Positions 29,545-40,012 of a stretch of 64,000 nt of DNA are shown one piece after another. The DNA comes from Arthrobacter sp. Hiyo8 (lineage in GTDB: Bacteria; Actinomycetota; Actinomycetes; Actinomycetales; Micrococcaceae), in NCBI GenBank assembly GCA_001549895.1, contig AP014719.1, positions 1,736,001-1,800,000 on the forward strand. Reading direction: 5' to 3'. Below the pieces are notes generated by a model. That model was not told the DNA's origin. It saw only the letters and a program-made list of their open reading frames with translations, and searched no databases. The first letter of the stretch is position 1, and every line of letters begins with the position of its first letter. Made by a program: the position numbers and the translations under genes.

Positions 29545-30831
29545 GTGATCGGAAACCACGAAAGCATCGATGTCTTTATCGGCCTGGACGTCGGCAAGGG
29601 CGAACACCACGCCGTTGCCTTGGACCGGGCAGGTAAGAAGCTCTTCGACAAGGCCTTGCCCAACGACGAGGTCAGGCTGCGCGAAATCCTCGATTCTTTG
29701 AACAAGCACGGCAGCATCCTGCTCGTGGTTGACCAGCCAGCGACGATCGGTGCGTTGCCCGTCGCAGTTGCCCAGGCCGCCGGTGTAACCGTCGGATACC
29801 TGCCCGGACTGGCGATGCGCCGGATCGCGGACCTGCACCCTGGCGAGGCTAAAACCGACGCCCGGGACGCGTTCATCATCGCCGAAGCGGCCCGGACTAT
29901 GCCCCACACCCTGCGCTCCATCCAGATCGCCGACGAACAGCTAGCGGAACTGACCATGCTCTGCGGCTTCGACGACGACCTTGCCAAACAGGCCACCGCG
30001 ACGTCGAACAGGATCCGCGGCCTGCTCACCCAGATCCACCCGGCACTGGAGCGTGTCCTTGGCCCGCGCCTGGACCACCCGGCCGTGCTGGATCTGCTGC
30101 GAACCTGGCCGACCCCCGAAGCCCTCCGTCATGCCGGCCGCCGCCGGATCGGTAACAGGCTCAAGAAGCTCGCACCCCGGATGGGCGAACGCCTCGCCGG
30201 CGAGATCATCGCCGCCCTGGACCAGCAAACGGTCACAGTCATCGGGACGAACGCGGCCACCATCGTCCTGCCCCAGCTTGCCCGGATGCTCGCCGACATC
30301 CGCGAATCACGGGACACCGTCTTCACGCAGGTCGAAGCCCTCGTGGAGGCCCACCCTCTTCACCCGGTCCTGACGTCACTCCCGGCGGTCGGCGTCAGGA
30401 CCGCAGCACGCATCCTCACCGAGATCGTCGGCAAAGATTTCGCCACCGCAGGGCACATGGCCTCCTACGCAGGCCTCGCCCCGGTGACCTGGAGATCCGG
30501 GTCTTCGATCCGCGGCGACCACCCATCCCGGAAAGGAAACAAGATCCTCAAAAGAGCCCTGTTCCTCTCCGCCTTCGCAGCCTTGAAGGACCCGCCGTCG
30601 AGGGCCTACTACGACAGGAAACGCGCCGAAGGCAAACGCCACAACCAGGCCCTCATCGCCCTCGCCCGCCGCCGCTGCGACACGCTCTTCGCCATGCTCA
30701 GAGACGGCACGTCTACGAACCACGAACGCCCTCAGCAACTTGACGAAAACCATAGAGGCACCCCCGGGCGCAGGACCCGGGGTCGTGCGGGGCCGCACGC
30801 CGTTGACCACGGACAGCCAGAAGAATCTTAG
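29545..30831 (+). mobile_element. IS110-family transposase (DEDD recombinase)
   Basis: GTG start after GGGAGG. N-terminal RuvC-like DEDD domain (DVFIGLDVGKGEHHAVAL, VVDQPATIGALPVAVAQAAG, EAKTDARDAFIIAEAAR) and C-terminal Tnp2 domain with the catalytic Ser region (LTSLPAVGVRTAARILTEI, ASYAGLAPVTWRSGSSIRG, RKGNKILKRALFLSAF). Near 30,711 one missing T shifts the frame; restored, the protein ends about 30 residues earlier (TFYEPRTPSAT, stop at 30,741), the usual length of about 400 residues. Element ends were not identified. Confidence 0.92.
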
Positions 30832-30903
30832 CTGTTTGTCATTCTGATGCTCGATCATCGCTGGGCGGGTCCTCCGCGCAACCAGGGCGCTTTGCGCCGC
30901 TCG

Positions 30904-30957
30904 CAATCCAAAACTTCGCTCGGCGCTCCGCTTATTTCCTCGCGAACTTTTGGATTG
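30904..30957. repeat. 16-bp imperfect inverted repeat downstream of IS110
   Basis: CAATCCAAAACTTCGC (30904-30919) and GCGAACTTTTGGATTG (30942-30957) pair with one mismatch across 22 nt. Hairpin or remnant of an IS end. Confidence 0.65.
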
Positions 30958-31018
30958 TTCCCGGTTCCCCAAGTTGCACTCCGCCCCCACGCCCAGCAGC
31001 GGTCTCCGTATCAGAACG

Positions 31019-31312
31019 ATGCCGGAACGTAACGGCCACGGCCGGCGCCACCTTGGAAAGAGAAGGACCATAGAAGCGCTCACCATCAAGACCCCTGCCG
31101 ATGTCCTCCGCTTCATCGGACACACCCTGGGCTTATGGCCGCAGGAAAGCCTTGTCTGCATCACCCGGGACCCCAACCAACATCCGAATGACCCTCCGAA
31201 TGGATCTCCCGAGGCGTGCCGGCGGCAAACGCGCCTGTGTCCGAACAGTCCCAGGGTATCTCGCCAACGACACGAATGCCCTAGGGCTGTGGAATTCTTG
31301 CTGGCCTTGAAC
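31019..31312 (+). pseudogene. DUF4192 family protein, N-terminal fragment
   Basis: The frame contains ALTIKTPADVLRFIGHTLGLWPQESLVCIT, the start of DUF4192 proteins, then shifts twice through MTLRMDLPRRAGG and VPGYLANDTNALG. The rest of the family (about 300 residues more) is absent before the converging monooxygenase, so this is a remnant independent of the frame errors. Confidence 0.7.
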
Positions 31313-31579
31313 GTAGCTAAGGAATCTCAATGATGTTGTCAACCGATCTAGAGCGCCTCTCCGGCACTTCGGTCCGTTGTGGCCGGAGTCACCTGGTTTT
31401 CTAGCCCGTCCGGCCAGGGCAGGGCTTGCAGTCCTGATCGGGCGGCTGTTGCGGGAGGCTGCCTGGGACGACGAGAGGCAATGAACTCGTCCGGGAGGAC
31501 AGATGAACTCCTGAAGGCGTTAACCGTCCTCTCCGGCTTGGGCGAGGAGTTCTTCCAACCAGAGCTAGTTCGTCAGGCC

Positions 31580-32761
31580 TCACCTTGCGATCTTGCCCAC
31601 GATCTGGCGGGCTATCAGCCGGTCGATTCCAGGCAGATGGGATGCCCTTATGACCCACCGGCGCAGGAGGCGCTGAGTCCGGTTTGCCGGGAGGAACGAC
31701 GACGCTGCCCGTCGCCCGGCTGCCTGGGCCTCCTCAACCACGGGTCTCCAGCGTCGCTCGAAGTCGGCGAGGGCCGGCCGATCCCTTCAGATGTGTTCAC
31801 GGGTCCGAGGATGTCCCCGAGGAGGGCGGCACCGGCGATGGCAAGTGAGCCGCCTTGACCCGCGAGGAGCGACACGGCCCCGCAGGCGTCCCCCACGAGA
31901 ACGGTCCCTCCCGTCTGCCAGCCCGGTATGACAACCTGCGCGACAATATCGTCGTACGGATGTTCCGGGCACAGTTCGAGAATCCTGTCGACCGTGTCGC
32001 CGAGTCCTGCGAATTCGCGGCGCAGCCGCTCCGCGGACTCCCGGGCCGCAGGTATCCCAGCGCGTGTGTGCTTTCCCGGTAGACCATGAATACCGCGACC
32101 TCGTCCGAGCGGAGGCTGTAAAGCCCTGCGACCCGGTCGATGCTGTCGGTCAGGACGAACCGGTTCCGGAACCGGGCATTCAGGAGCGGTTCGGTCACGA
32201 TGAATGCGGCCGCACGCATACCCAGGGGCCGCAGGTATTCCTCTTCGGCTCCGAACCCCAGGGCGCGCACGGTGGAATGGATCCCATCGGCGCCGATGAG
32301 GACGTCCGCGGCAAGCGTGCAAGGGGAGCCATCGATGGCAACCCGGATCCCGGCATCATCCCGCCACACCCCGGAGACCGGCGCGCCGTAGCGGAGCCGC
32401 ACCCGGGCGGGGCCACGTCCTCGAGCGCAGCGAGGGCGGCGCGCTCCATGTCAGGACGCAGGAGGCTCAGGATCTTCCCGCCGGCAAGCCGTGCGAACTG
32501 GTCATAGTCGACGCTGCACGCGGGCCGTCCCGTCGGGTCGAGATACTCTGCCTCCTCGACGTGATAGGCAACGGCAGCGAGCCGCGGGTAGAGACCGATC
32601 CTCTCCGAGGCCTCCACTCCCGGACCGAAGAAGTCCATCATGTAACCATCGGGGCGCGTAGCTGCCGACTTCTCGAGGAGCTCCACGTCCCAGCCGGCCA
32701 AACCGAGCTGGCGGGCGGCGACGAGTCCCGCGATCCCTGCCCCGACAATAACTGCCTTCAT
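31580..32761 (-). CDS. FAD-dependent monooxygenase (PHBH/UbiH-type), frame broken
   Basis: About 393 residues after three to four repairs (near 32,405, 32,040, 31,800 and 31,745). FAD motifs: MKAVIVGAGIAGLVAARQLGLAG at the N-terminus, LIGADGIHSTVRAL in the middle and VLVGDACGAVSLLAGQGGSLAI near the C-terminus; the tail reads ADFERRWRPVVEEAQAAGRRAA...RWVIRASHLPGIDRL. Hydroxylates an aromatic or cyclic substrate with NAD(P)H and O2; substrate unknown. The typical GDAAH is GDACG here. Confidence 0.82.
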
Positions 32762-33088
32762 CTTCGGTCCCGAATCATCAGTCGAGCCGGGCAGGAGGAG
32801 CCCGGGCAGGGTCCCGATGGCCCGTGCTGGCTCATTCTTGACTGTTCTTCCCGTGCCTGTCCAGAGCAAGGATTCATTCCAACGGTTGGGATTCCGGTTG
32901 AGAACGGGAGGTCCGGGCGGCTAAGAATCTCCGATTCCGTGTGCTGCCCACTTGCGGCAGAGTCAGGAACAACGGTGCTGTGCCGGTATTGACCCTAGGG
33001 GCCTTCTGAGCGGGTTGGGTTTTTACGGCATCGCGCGCCGATTCCCTGCCGGTGCTGAGTGGTAAGCCCGGTTCGGCAGGGCCGGTGC
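32762..33088. other. Intergenic between monooxygenase and repeat protein, one hairpin
   Basis: No gene seen. CCCTGCCG (33044-33051) and CGGCAGGG (33074-33081) form an 8-bp stem downstream of the minus-strand repeat-protein gene and may terminate it. Confidence 0.5.
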
Positions 33089-33478
33089 TTACTTGTGCTG
33101 TGTTCCGGAACCGGTGCCGGGTTTGCGGAGCGGGTCCACGGTGCCGTCAGTACCGTAGTCGCCCTCTGAATACCGGCCGATCTCGGACTCGGCGGTGCGG
33201 CCGGGGGTCGATCCGGTGTCGCCGAAGTCGGCCTTTACATAGCGTCCCGACTCCCTGGCCTTTTCTCCAAGGGGTTCGGGCAGTCCGCCTTCGCTGCCGG
33301 CCGCACCGTAATCCCCTTCGATGTATTGGCCTTCCTCGTCGTCCGTATGGCGGCCGCTCTGTATCCCGGCTGAGCCATAGTCGCCTTCGACATATCGGCC
33401 CCGCAGGTCTGGTTCTTCTGGCTTCTTCGCCGTGCCCGTCTCATCGACAGTGTCTTCGAAGCTGCTGTTGTCGGTCAT
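33089..33478 (-). CDS. Small hydrophilic repeat protein (GRYxEGDYG repeats)
   Basis: 129 residues, intact, acidic and without membrane segments. Four copies of a motif GRYVEGDYGSAG, GQYIEGDYGAAG, GRYVKADFGDTG, GRYSEGDYGTDG spaced by 20-27 residues. ATG preceded by GGGAAAGG. Function unknown; similar small repeat proteins occur in Micrococcaceae and are often placed with stress genes (family knowledge, not verified here). Confidence 0.75.
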   Translation of the reverse strand: MTDNSSFEDTVDETGTAKKPEEPDLRGRYVEGDYGSAGIQSGRHTDDEEGQYIEGDYGAAGSEGGLPEPLGEKARESGRYVKADFGDTGSTPGRTAESEIGRYSEGDYGTDGTVDPLRKPGTGSGTQHK

Positions 33479-33722
33479 GTTCGTGCCTTTCCCGAAACGA
33501 ACTCCGCGTCTTTCTACAGCGCGCTTTAAGTCTAGCGAGGACCGTTGTTCCGCGACAGGGAACGGTGGCCGGCACGGGAACGCTTTGGCCCATGGATGCC
33601 AGGGGAAATCGTTGGTTACCCAAGGCAATCGACTGGTTACCGCAGATCGTTCGCATTACCATGAAATTGCTGGGGTTATCAATTTCCAATGGTGAATCGG
33701 ATGACTCAAGGAGGCACTCGGA

Positions 33723-34694
33723 ATGAGTGATGTCAGTCCACTAAGGAACGCAGTCCGCAAGGGAAGCGGCCTCAAGCAACTGGGTGGTACTTGGGGTGAA
33801 CTCCTCGCCGAGTTCCTCGGCACGTTTGTCCTGATCGCTTTCGGCGACGGCGTCGTGGCCATGGCGGTTGCCGCGTTGCCCGGCTCGGGACGGGCCGCGA
33901 CGTCGACCACGATCTTCATGGCCGCCGGCGACTGGTTGTTGATCACGTGGGGATGGGCCATCGCCGTAACGATGGCAATCTACGTCGGCGGCGGGGTCAG
34001 CGGGGCACACATCAATCCGGCCGTGACGGTCGCTTTCGCGGTCCGGCGGAAGTTTCCGTGGAAGAAGGTAGGCCCGTACATCCTTGCCCAGATTGTCGGG
34101 GCCTTCGCCGGCGCCGCGCTGGTGTACCTGCTCTACCACGATGCCATCGACGCCTATAACAAGGCTGCCGGCACCGGGCGCTCGGATCCAAAGGGACTGG
34201 CGACCTACTCCATTTTCGCCACCTTCCCGGCACCGTACTTCAACGGAAATCCCGTGGGTCCACTGGTCGACCAGATTGTCGGCACGGCTTTCCTCGTCCT
34301 GTTCGTCGTGGCCATCATCGACATGCGCAACACGGCCGTACAGGCAAACCTCGGCCCGTTCATGATCGGGCTGGCCGTGGCGGCGATCGGCATGTCCGTG
34401 GGCGCGAACGCCGGATACGCCATCAACCCCGCCCGTGACTTCGGACCACGGCTGTTTGCCTGGCTCGCCGGATGGGGACAGACGGCCCTGCCGGGCACCG
34501 TTGACGGAGCGTTCAGCTGGTATTTCTGGATCCCGATCGTCGGCCCCCTCGTCGGCGGAGTCATCGGTGTCCTGATCTACGACTGGTTCATCGGGGACGT
34601 GCTCCACGCGCGCACCCTGCTGGCGGAACCCACGCTTCCCGGACGGGCGGGCGCAGACATCGCCCCGGCGTCCGAACCGAAACGGGCAGCCTAA
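33723..34694 (+). CDS. MIP-family channel (aquaporin/glycerol facilitator)
   Basis: 323 residues, intact, start after AGGAGG. Six membrane segments and both NPA boxes: VSGAHINPAVTVAF and AGYAINPARDFGPRLFAW. The Asp after the second NPA (NPARD) and the long third loop are typical of glycerol facilitators (GlpF) rather than strict water channels. Hydrophilic tail of about 40 residues. Confidence 0.9.
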   Translation: MSDVSPLRNAVRKGSGLKQLGGTWGELLAEFLGTFVLIAFGDGVVAMAVAALPGSGRAATSTTIFMAAGDWLLITWGWAIAVTMAIYVGGGVSGAHINPAVTVAFAVRRKFPWKKVGPYILAQIVGAFAGAALVYLLYHDAIDAYNKAAGTGRSDPKGLATYSIFATFPAPYFNGNPVGPLVDQIVGTAFLVLFVVAIIDMRNTAVQANLGPFMIGLAVAAIGMSVGANAGYAINPARDFGPRLFAWLAGWGQTALPGTVDGAFSWYFWIPIVGPLVGGVIGVLIYDWFIGDVLHARTLLAEPTLPGRAGADIAPASEPKRAA

Positions 34695-35312
34695 AAACAA
34701 GGCCAAGCAAGCGGCCACGCCAGCACCGGCCGCGTGGGACCCGGGAGCTGCGAATCGCAGCGTTACGTGGCAGTCCCGACGGCCGTCTGCTGCTGTGCCC
34801 TACCTTGCGAAGAGGAGGTTCGGGTACCCCATTCGGTGATTTTGGCGGTTCCACACCTTCCGTGTGGGAGACCTGTGGCAGGCTCCGGGCGACACCATTC
34901 ATCAATTTACGCCTGCGAACGGAGACCGGCCGGGCACGTCGATCTTGCATTGAGGTGACTTTGAGCTGTCCACGGCAGGGTTCAATTCGGGTTATCCACG
35001 GCGGGAATTCTGGGAGCCATTGAGTAGCTCCCCCGGCCAGCGGTAGCTGTGGGCAACCCTTGAGGAATTGTCCTCGGTTGTGGACAGCAGAAACAGAGCT
35101 GCCGGACCGGTACCTTACGTTTGACAACTATAGGAGCGTCGAATGTGCAGGAAAATCACCGTAAGGAAGTAGCTTTTGCGGTGCCCACGATGCTCCTAGG
35201 GTTCGCCGAAGTACTCGCTGAAAATCGGGCGGATAGGGCTTACCAGGGCAGCCTGGTCGGTTCGTCGCGTCGGGTGCTCGGCGGGAGCGTGGCGAAGTAG
35301 GCGTGAGCCTGG
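34695..35312. other. Intergenic, no supported gene
   Basis: About 620 nt between the channel gene and the converging recombinase. It holds one copy (34,984-35,014) of a short element also found at 42,750-42,779, but no coding signal I can support. Confidence 0.45.
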
Positions 35313-35970
35313 TCAACGGCTTGAGGGTGGGCCCGGCGTTTCTGGTGCTCTGAGCGCCCGGTAGATGCTGGCCATGCTGGGGTTGCGGCCTTTGTGTTTT
35401 CCGGCGGGGATGATCAGGTCGAGGCGGATGTCGTGGAGGGAGTCACCGTCCGCGCGGCGGCGCAGCAGGGTGTGCAGCATGTCCTCGGTGATGACCGGGG
35501 CCGGCCTCCGTGGTTTTTCCTGCGGGCCGGGTTGAGGCCTTCGAGGGTGGCTTCGCGGATGTTCTCGCGTTCGGTTTCGGCCATCGCGGCGAAAAACGCG
35601 AACAGCACCCTGCCGGTGCCGGCCGGGTCGTAGATCCCGGTGAGTGGCCCGGCGAGGATCTCCAGGGCGATCCCGTGTGCGCTGAGGTGATCGGCCAGCG
35701 CGGTCAGCTCGGCGGAATCCCGCCCCAGCCGTTTCATCTCGCAGACGGTCAAGATGACCCGGCAATGCGGGGCATGGACCTTGATCTGCCGGGCTGCCTG
35801 CAACGCGGCTTCGAACTTCGGACGCACGCGCAGGTGGCTGGAGACCTTCTCGGCGAAGATCTTTTCGCGCGGAATGCCGTACGCGGCCAGTGCATCGAGC
35901 TGGGACTGGAGTTCCCGGGTCGCGTGGGAGCAACGGGCGTAACCGACGCGGATGTCCGCGCCGGGGTGTC
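35313..35970 (-). CDS. Serine recombinase (resolvase/invertase), one frame break, start unresolved
   Basis: Resolvase N-terminal domain: RVGYARCSHATRELQSQLDALAAYGI (catalytic Ser in ARCS), FAEKVSSHLRVRPKFEAALQAAR, EMKRLGRDSAELTALADHL, AMAETERENIREATLEGL; after a break near 35,500 the HTH tail VITEDMLHTLLRRRADGDSLHDIRLDLIIPAGKHKGRNPSMASIYRAL. The N-terminus is preceded by Pro/Arg-rich sequence containing a 14-bp tandem repeat and no good start, so the gene may have lost its 5' end. It could resolve or invert DNA within the element. Confidence 0.75.
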
Positions 35971-36234
35971 CGCGCCGGGGTGTCTGCGGGGATTGGTGCC
36001 GGAGGCGGGGTGTCCGGCCGCCAGGGCAGGCCCGGTCCACGGCCGGCCGGGGTCGGCATGCGCAGTTCCTTCGCCAGGCGGGGACGTTGGTGAACCGGCC
36101 GGTGTGGTAGGTCGAGGCGACGGCGCCGGAGCTGGACCGGCACGGCGAGCCCGGCTGGACGTGGCAGTGGGGCACGGGTGCTGCTCGATCTCATAGGCGT
36201 CGGATGGGACGGTGGCTCCGGGCCCGCTGCTCAT

Positions 36235-36312
36235 CATCTCCTCGGCGATCTGCTTTCCCGGCCGGTTCGAGGACAAGACCAGCCGAACCGATTCCTCATG
36301 GAACGCGGGCAT
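36235..36312 (-). pseudogene. IS3-type transposase OrfA, N-terminal remnant
   Basis: 26 codons: MPAFHEESVRLVLSSNRPGK then QIAEEM, matching the HTH start of IS3-group OrfA proteins, then unrelated Pro/Arg-rich sequence. A truncated insertion sequence. Confidence 0.5.
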
Positions 36313-36563
36313 GATATTTCCTTCGTGCGGGCATCTATGCGAGGCTCCCATCAACCTGTCTCGCAAACCGTGCGGCCGCAGAAGCCGGTTGTGCGTTATG
36401 TGCGTGAGCAGGGGTTCTGAGGGGAATTCCGGGCGATCCGGGCCCGGGTGGGCCGGATCGTCTGCGGTTTCTCAAAATCGGGCGTTTGCAGGAAGGGGTG
36501 CCCATGATCAGGGTGGCCAGCCCGCTGGCGAAGTTCGCGTAGGAAGCTTGCCGGCCCCGCCGA

Positions 36564-38164
36564 TCAACTGCTGGCTTGCGTCCCCACCTGAGTGAGGTAG
36601 CGGAGCGAGCGGTCCCGGTCGGTCGCCTCGGTGAGGTCGTGAAGCCTGGCCACGAGCAAATCCGACGGGCCGATGAGCCCAAGGCATGTGCCGTCGTCGT
36701 TCACTACCGCAGCCTCGGGCGCGCCGGTCCGGGCGAGGACGTATGCGGCGTGACGGAGTGTGTCCCGCGGATGGAGCGCGGGCGTTGCCTCGGTGAGGTC
36801 GGCGGTCGGCGCGCGCATGACGTCTTCGCAGAAGAACGTCTCGAGCGGGTCGGTCGTGTAGTCGCGGGTCAGGTGGAGCCCGCGGCGCGCGATCTTCTCG
36901 GTGAGTACCGAACGTCGAAGGAACAGGACGGAAGCCCGTAGGCAACCACCGAGGCAATGAGCAGCGGAAGCGTAACAGCCCAGGCATTGGTCAGTTCGAG
37001 AGTGAAGATCACGCCTGTGAGGGGCGAGCGCATGACGCCTCCGACGACGGCGGTGAGCCCGAGCAATGCCCAGAACCCCGGGATGACGTCCGGCAGAACG
37101 AGGCCCGCCGCTGCGCCGAGTGCCGCGCCGATCATGAAGATCGGCGCGAGCACACCGCCCGATGTCCCGCTGCCGAGGGACAGCGACCAGATGAGCGTCT
37201 TGACCACGAGGATGCCGACGATGAGCCCCGTGGTCGCCTGCCCCGTCAGCAGTTGATCGATCACGTCGTAGCCGACGCCGAGGGCGCGGGGTTCGATGAG
37301 CCGCCCGCGCCGATGATGAGTCCGCCGATGGCCGGCCACCACATCCAGTGGATGGGCAGCCGGGAGAACGCATCCTCGGCCCGGTACACCAGCCAGGTTG
37401 CGCCGGCGGCGACGATCGCGCCGGAGATGCCGACGACGGCGGCCAGCGCCTCGATACCGGGCGTCAGGTGCAATCCTGTGGTCGAGACCGGGAAGATCGG
37501 TGCGGTTCCGAGGATCACGCCGCGCACCACGGTCGCGACCGCGACCCCGGCGGCCACAGGTACGAAACTGCGGGGACGCCATTCGAACAAAAGCAGCTCG
37601 ACGGCGAGCAGCACGGCCGCGAGAGGCGAATTGAACGTCGCGGCCATGCCGGACGCCGCTCCCGCCACGAGCAGTGTCTTGCGCTCGTCCGCGGTGAGGT
37701 GGAGGTGCTGGGCGAGGATCGAGCCGATCGCGCCACCGGTCATGATGATGGGCCCTTCGGCGCCGAAGGGCCTCCCGAGCCGATGCTGATGGCGGCCGAA
37801 ACCGGTTTGAGGACGGCGACCTTCGGAGCGATCCGGCTGCCGCCAACGAGGATGGCTTCGATGGCCTCCGGCATTCCATGGCCGCGGATCTTCTCCGAAC
37901 CGAACCGCGCCATGAGCCCGATCACGAGTCCGCCGGCGACGGGCAAGGTGAGCACTTGCCACCACGGATGTCCGCTGCCCACGGCCACGAGGCTTGTCGA
38001 GAGGCGGCCGTAGAAGAAAAGGTTCGTTGCGAGGCCGATGAGGCCCAAGAGCGCCCAGGCCGCGAGTGCCCGAGCGCCCCGACCGGGATCGCGAGGGCCG
38101 CCACCAGGAGCATCCGCCGGTCAACGGCGAAATCGCCCAACTGGTGGCCCCGGTGCGTGCTCAC
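36564..38164 (-). CDS. ClC-family chloride channel/antiporter with C-terminal CBS region, frame broken
   Basis: About 534 residues after four repairs (near 38,090, 37,770, 37,290, 36,925). Membrane part: GHGMPEAIEAILVGGSRIAPKVA, ClC selectivity motifs GSGG and GAEGPIIMTGGAIGS, GGVLAPIFMIGAALG, GGVMRSPLTGVIFTLELT. Cytoplasmic part: VMRAPTADLTEATPALHPRDTLRHAAYVLARTGAPEAAVVNDDGTCLGLIGPSDLL, a CBS pair remnant. The GTG start overlaps the MarR stop by 4 nt (GTGA), so the two form an operon. Confidence 0.85.
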
Positions 38165-38616
38165 GCGACCACCGCCCGGCTCAGCGACGTCGCCGAGAGG
38201 TGCCCATGGAGCGCGGTGAGACCCGCGGAGAGCTGGTCCCGCAGCTCCGGATCGAGCTCTGCGAGGGCGTCCCGGAACTCGTCGTCGCGTCGGCGGAGGA
38301 CGGCTTCGACGGCCCCGCTGCCGGCGTCCGTCAGGGAAAGCAGGACGAGGCTGCGCTTTTCAGCAGAAGCAGTGCGCTGGACGTACCCTCCCGCGCACAA
38401 CCGGTCGGCCAACCGGGTCACCGAAGATCCGGAGACTTCAAGGACGTGCGCGAGGGCGCCGCTGGGCAGCGTCCCGTGGTCCTGGAGGGCGAACAGCATG
38501 CGCATCTGCGGCATGGACAAGTCCGTGACCTCCTCCACGCTGCGCATGGCGACGGCGAGCAAGTCGCGCGTGGCCCGCTGGAGGGCATCGATGTGGCGGT
38601 CGAGAGGATTTGGCAT
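38161..38616 (-). CDS. MarR-family transcriptional regulator
   Basis: 151 residues from the ATG of MPNPLDRHIDALQRA. Winged helix at residues 35-105: LSMPQMRMLFALQDHGTLPSGALAHVLEVSGSSVTRLADRLCAGGYVQR, AEKRSLVLLSLTDAG. First gene of the operon with the ClC channel; a palindrome just upstream is the likely autoregulatory site. Confidence 0.9.
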   Translation of the reverse strand: MPNPLDRHIDALQRATRDLLAVAMRSVEEVTDLSMPQMRMLFALQDHGTLPSGALAHVLEVSGSSVTRLADRLCAGGYVQRTASAEKRSLVLLSLTDAGSGAVEAVLRRRDDEFRDALAELDPELRDQLSAGLTALHGHLSATSLSRAVVA

Positions 38617-38626
38617 ACGACAACTA

Positions 38627-38639
38627 TTGCACAATGCAA
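38627..38639. promoter_or_regulatory. MarR operator candidate
   Basis: TTGCA-CAA-TGCAA, a perfect 5-bp inverted repeat 11 nt upstream of the MarR start codon. Confidence 0.6.
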
Positions 38640-38917
38640 GGGTTTGCTGCGGCCGCGCAGTCAGTTTCTGAAAGTGACAACAGTGAACAGGCTTCCTGGA
38701 CTCCCGGGTGAACGCGCGAAGTAGCCCGCCGTTAATCCCCGCGCGTGAAGAACCGGCTGGTGTCCCGGGCATGCCTCCCTCGGCCTGCCTGCCCCGCCGC
38801 CCGGGCGTGTTGTCCCTGTTGAATATTCCTGATCACGGGGTTCCGGTGAGCCGGAAACCGCGGTCCTGGCCCGTGAGGAGTCCCGCTTCTCGTACTGCCT
38901 TGCGCTGGCGGCGATCC

Positions 38918-39052
38918 ACGGACCTGGTCGGACGATACGGGGACGAAGAGTTCATCTTGCTCTCGCCGGGAGTGGCCGAAAGCATCGCGGCCGGCATCAA
39001 TCGCTCTTGGTGGCAAGCAAAAGCCTCGACGACATCCATATCCCAACGGTGA
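38918..39052 (+). pseudogene. GGDEF-domain fragment
   Basis: About 44 codons with TDLVGRYGDEEFILLSPGVAESIAAGIN, the active-site strand of diguanylate cyclases, with GD for the usual GG. Upstream and downstream sequence has no further GGDEF features. A remnant. Confidence 0.55.
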
Positions 39053-39332
39053 GAAACGGAGTCACCTCAACTCAGTTCGATGCCGTCGACCTCACCCGCG
39101 ATGATTGCCGCGGCCGACGCGGCAAGTCAGTCGGAAGGAACCGGGTGGTAAGGGCTTAACCCCTTGCACGATTGGGCGAAATTGCGAGGATTGGCCGCAG
39201 CCCGCATTGTGACCTACGACACAATATGGTGTGATTCGAACCACATTATCTTTCAACTTTGCCTTGCATACTCAGGTGTAGTCTGGTATAAGTCACCAGC
39301 GATGGTGCTGGTGCTGACCAAGGAGTCGTACC

Positions 39333-40006
39333 ATGAGTGTCGAATCAAGTTCTGCCGCGGGAACCGTCCGGTCGGAAGTGGTCACAGGACTGAAAATCCG
39401 CTATCAGTAACGAGCACTGAAGTCTCCCCCCAAGCGAGCAGCAGTCCTCCTTTTGCCGATCCGGCGGCCTTGGGTTTGGGGGCTTTCGCCATGACGACGT
39501 TCGTCCTGAGTGCCATTAATGCCGGCTTGATCGTCAAGGCCGATGAGCCCGTCGTCCTTGGACTTGCACTGTTCTACGGAGGCCTCGCACAATTCGGGGC
39601 AGGGATCTGGGAGTTTGCCAACCGCAACGTCTTCGGCGCAACCGCCTTCTGCTCGTACGGAGCGTTTTGGCTCTCGTTCTGGTTCTTGAGCCAGTTCAAT
39701 GCAGCCAGCCTCCCCGCCGCTGATGCCGGCAAGGCAGTGGGCCTCTACCTGCTCGCCTGGGCCATCTTCACCGCCTACATGACCATTGCCGCTTGGCGGG
39801 TCAGCATGGGCGTCTTCGCCGTATTCGTTGCCCTGACCTTGACCTTCATCGCCCTGTTCATCGGCGCCTTCGCCGGGTCCGGTGCCATGACCATGCTTGG
39901 CGGCTGGCTGGGCATTGTGACTGCGCTCATCGCCTGGTACTGCTCCCTCGCGGTCGTCGCGAACTTTACGTTCAAACGAGTCCTGCTTCCTGTGGGACCA
40001 CGGTGA
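39333..40006 (+). CDS. satP: Acetate/succinate permease, GPR1/FUN34/YaaH family, one frame break
   Basis: About 225 residues after one repair near 39,398. ATG follows GGAG. Six membrane segments with the family motif ADPAALGLGAFAMTTFVLS at the first and QFGAGIWEFANRNVFGATAFCSYGAFWLSF in the middle. It imports acetate by proton symport. The stop lies 6 nt before acetyl-CoA synthetase, so the two act together in acetate uptake and activation. Confidence 0.88.
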
Positions 40007-40012
40007 CCGGTG

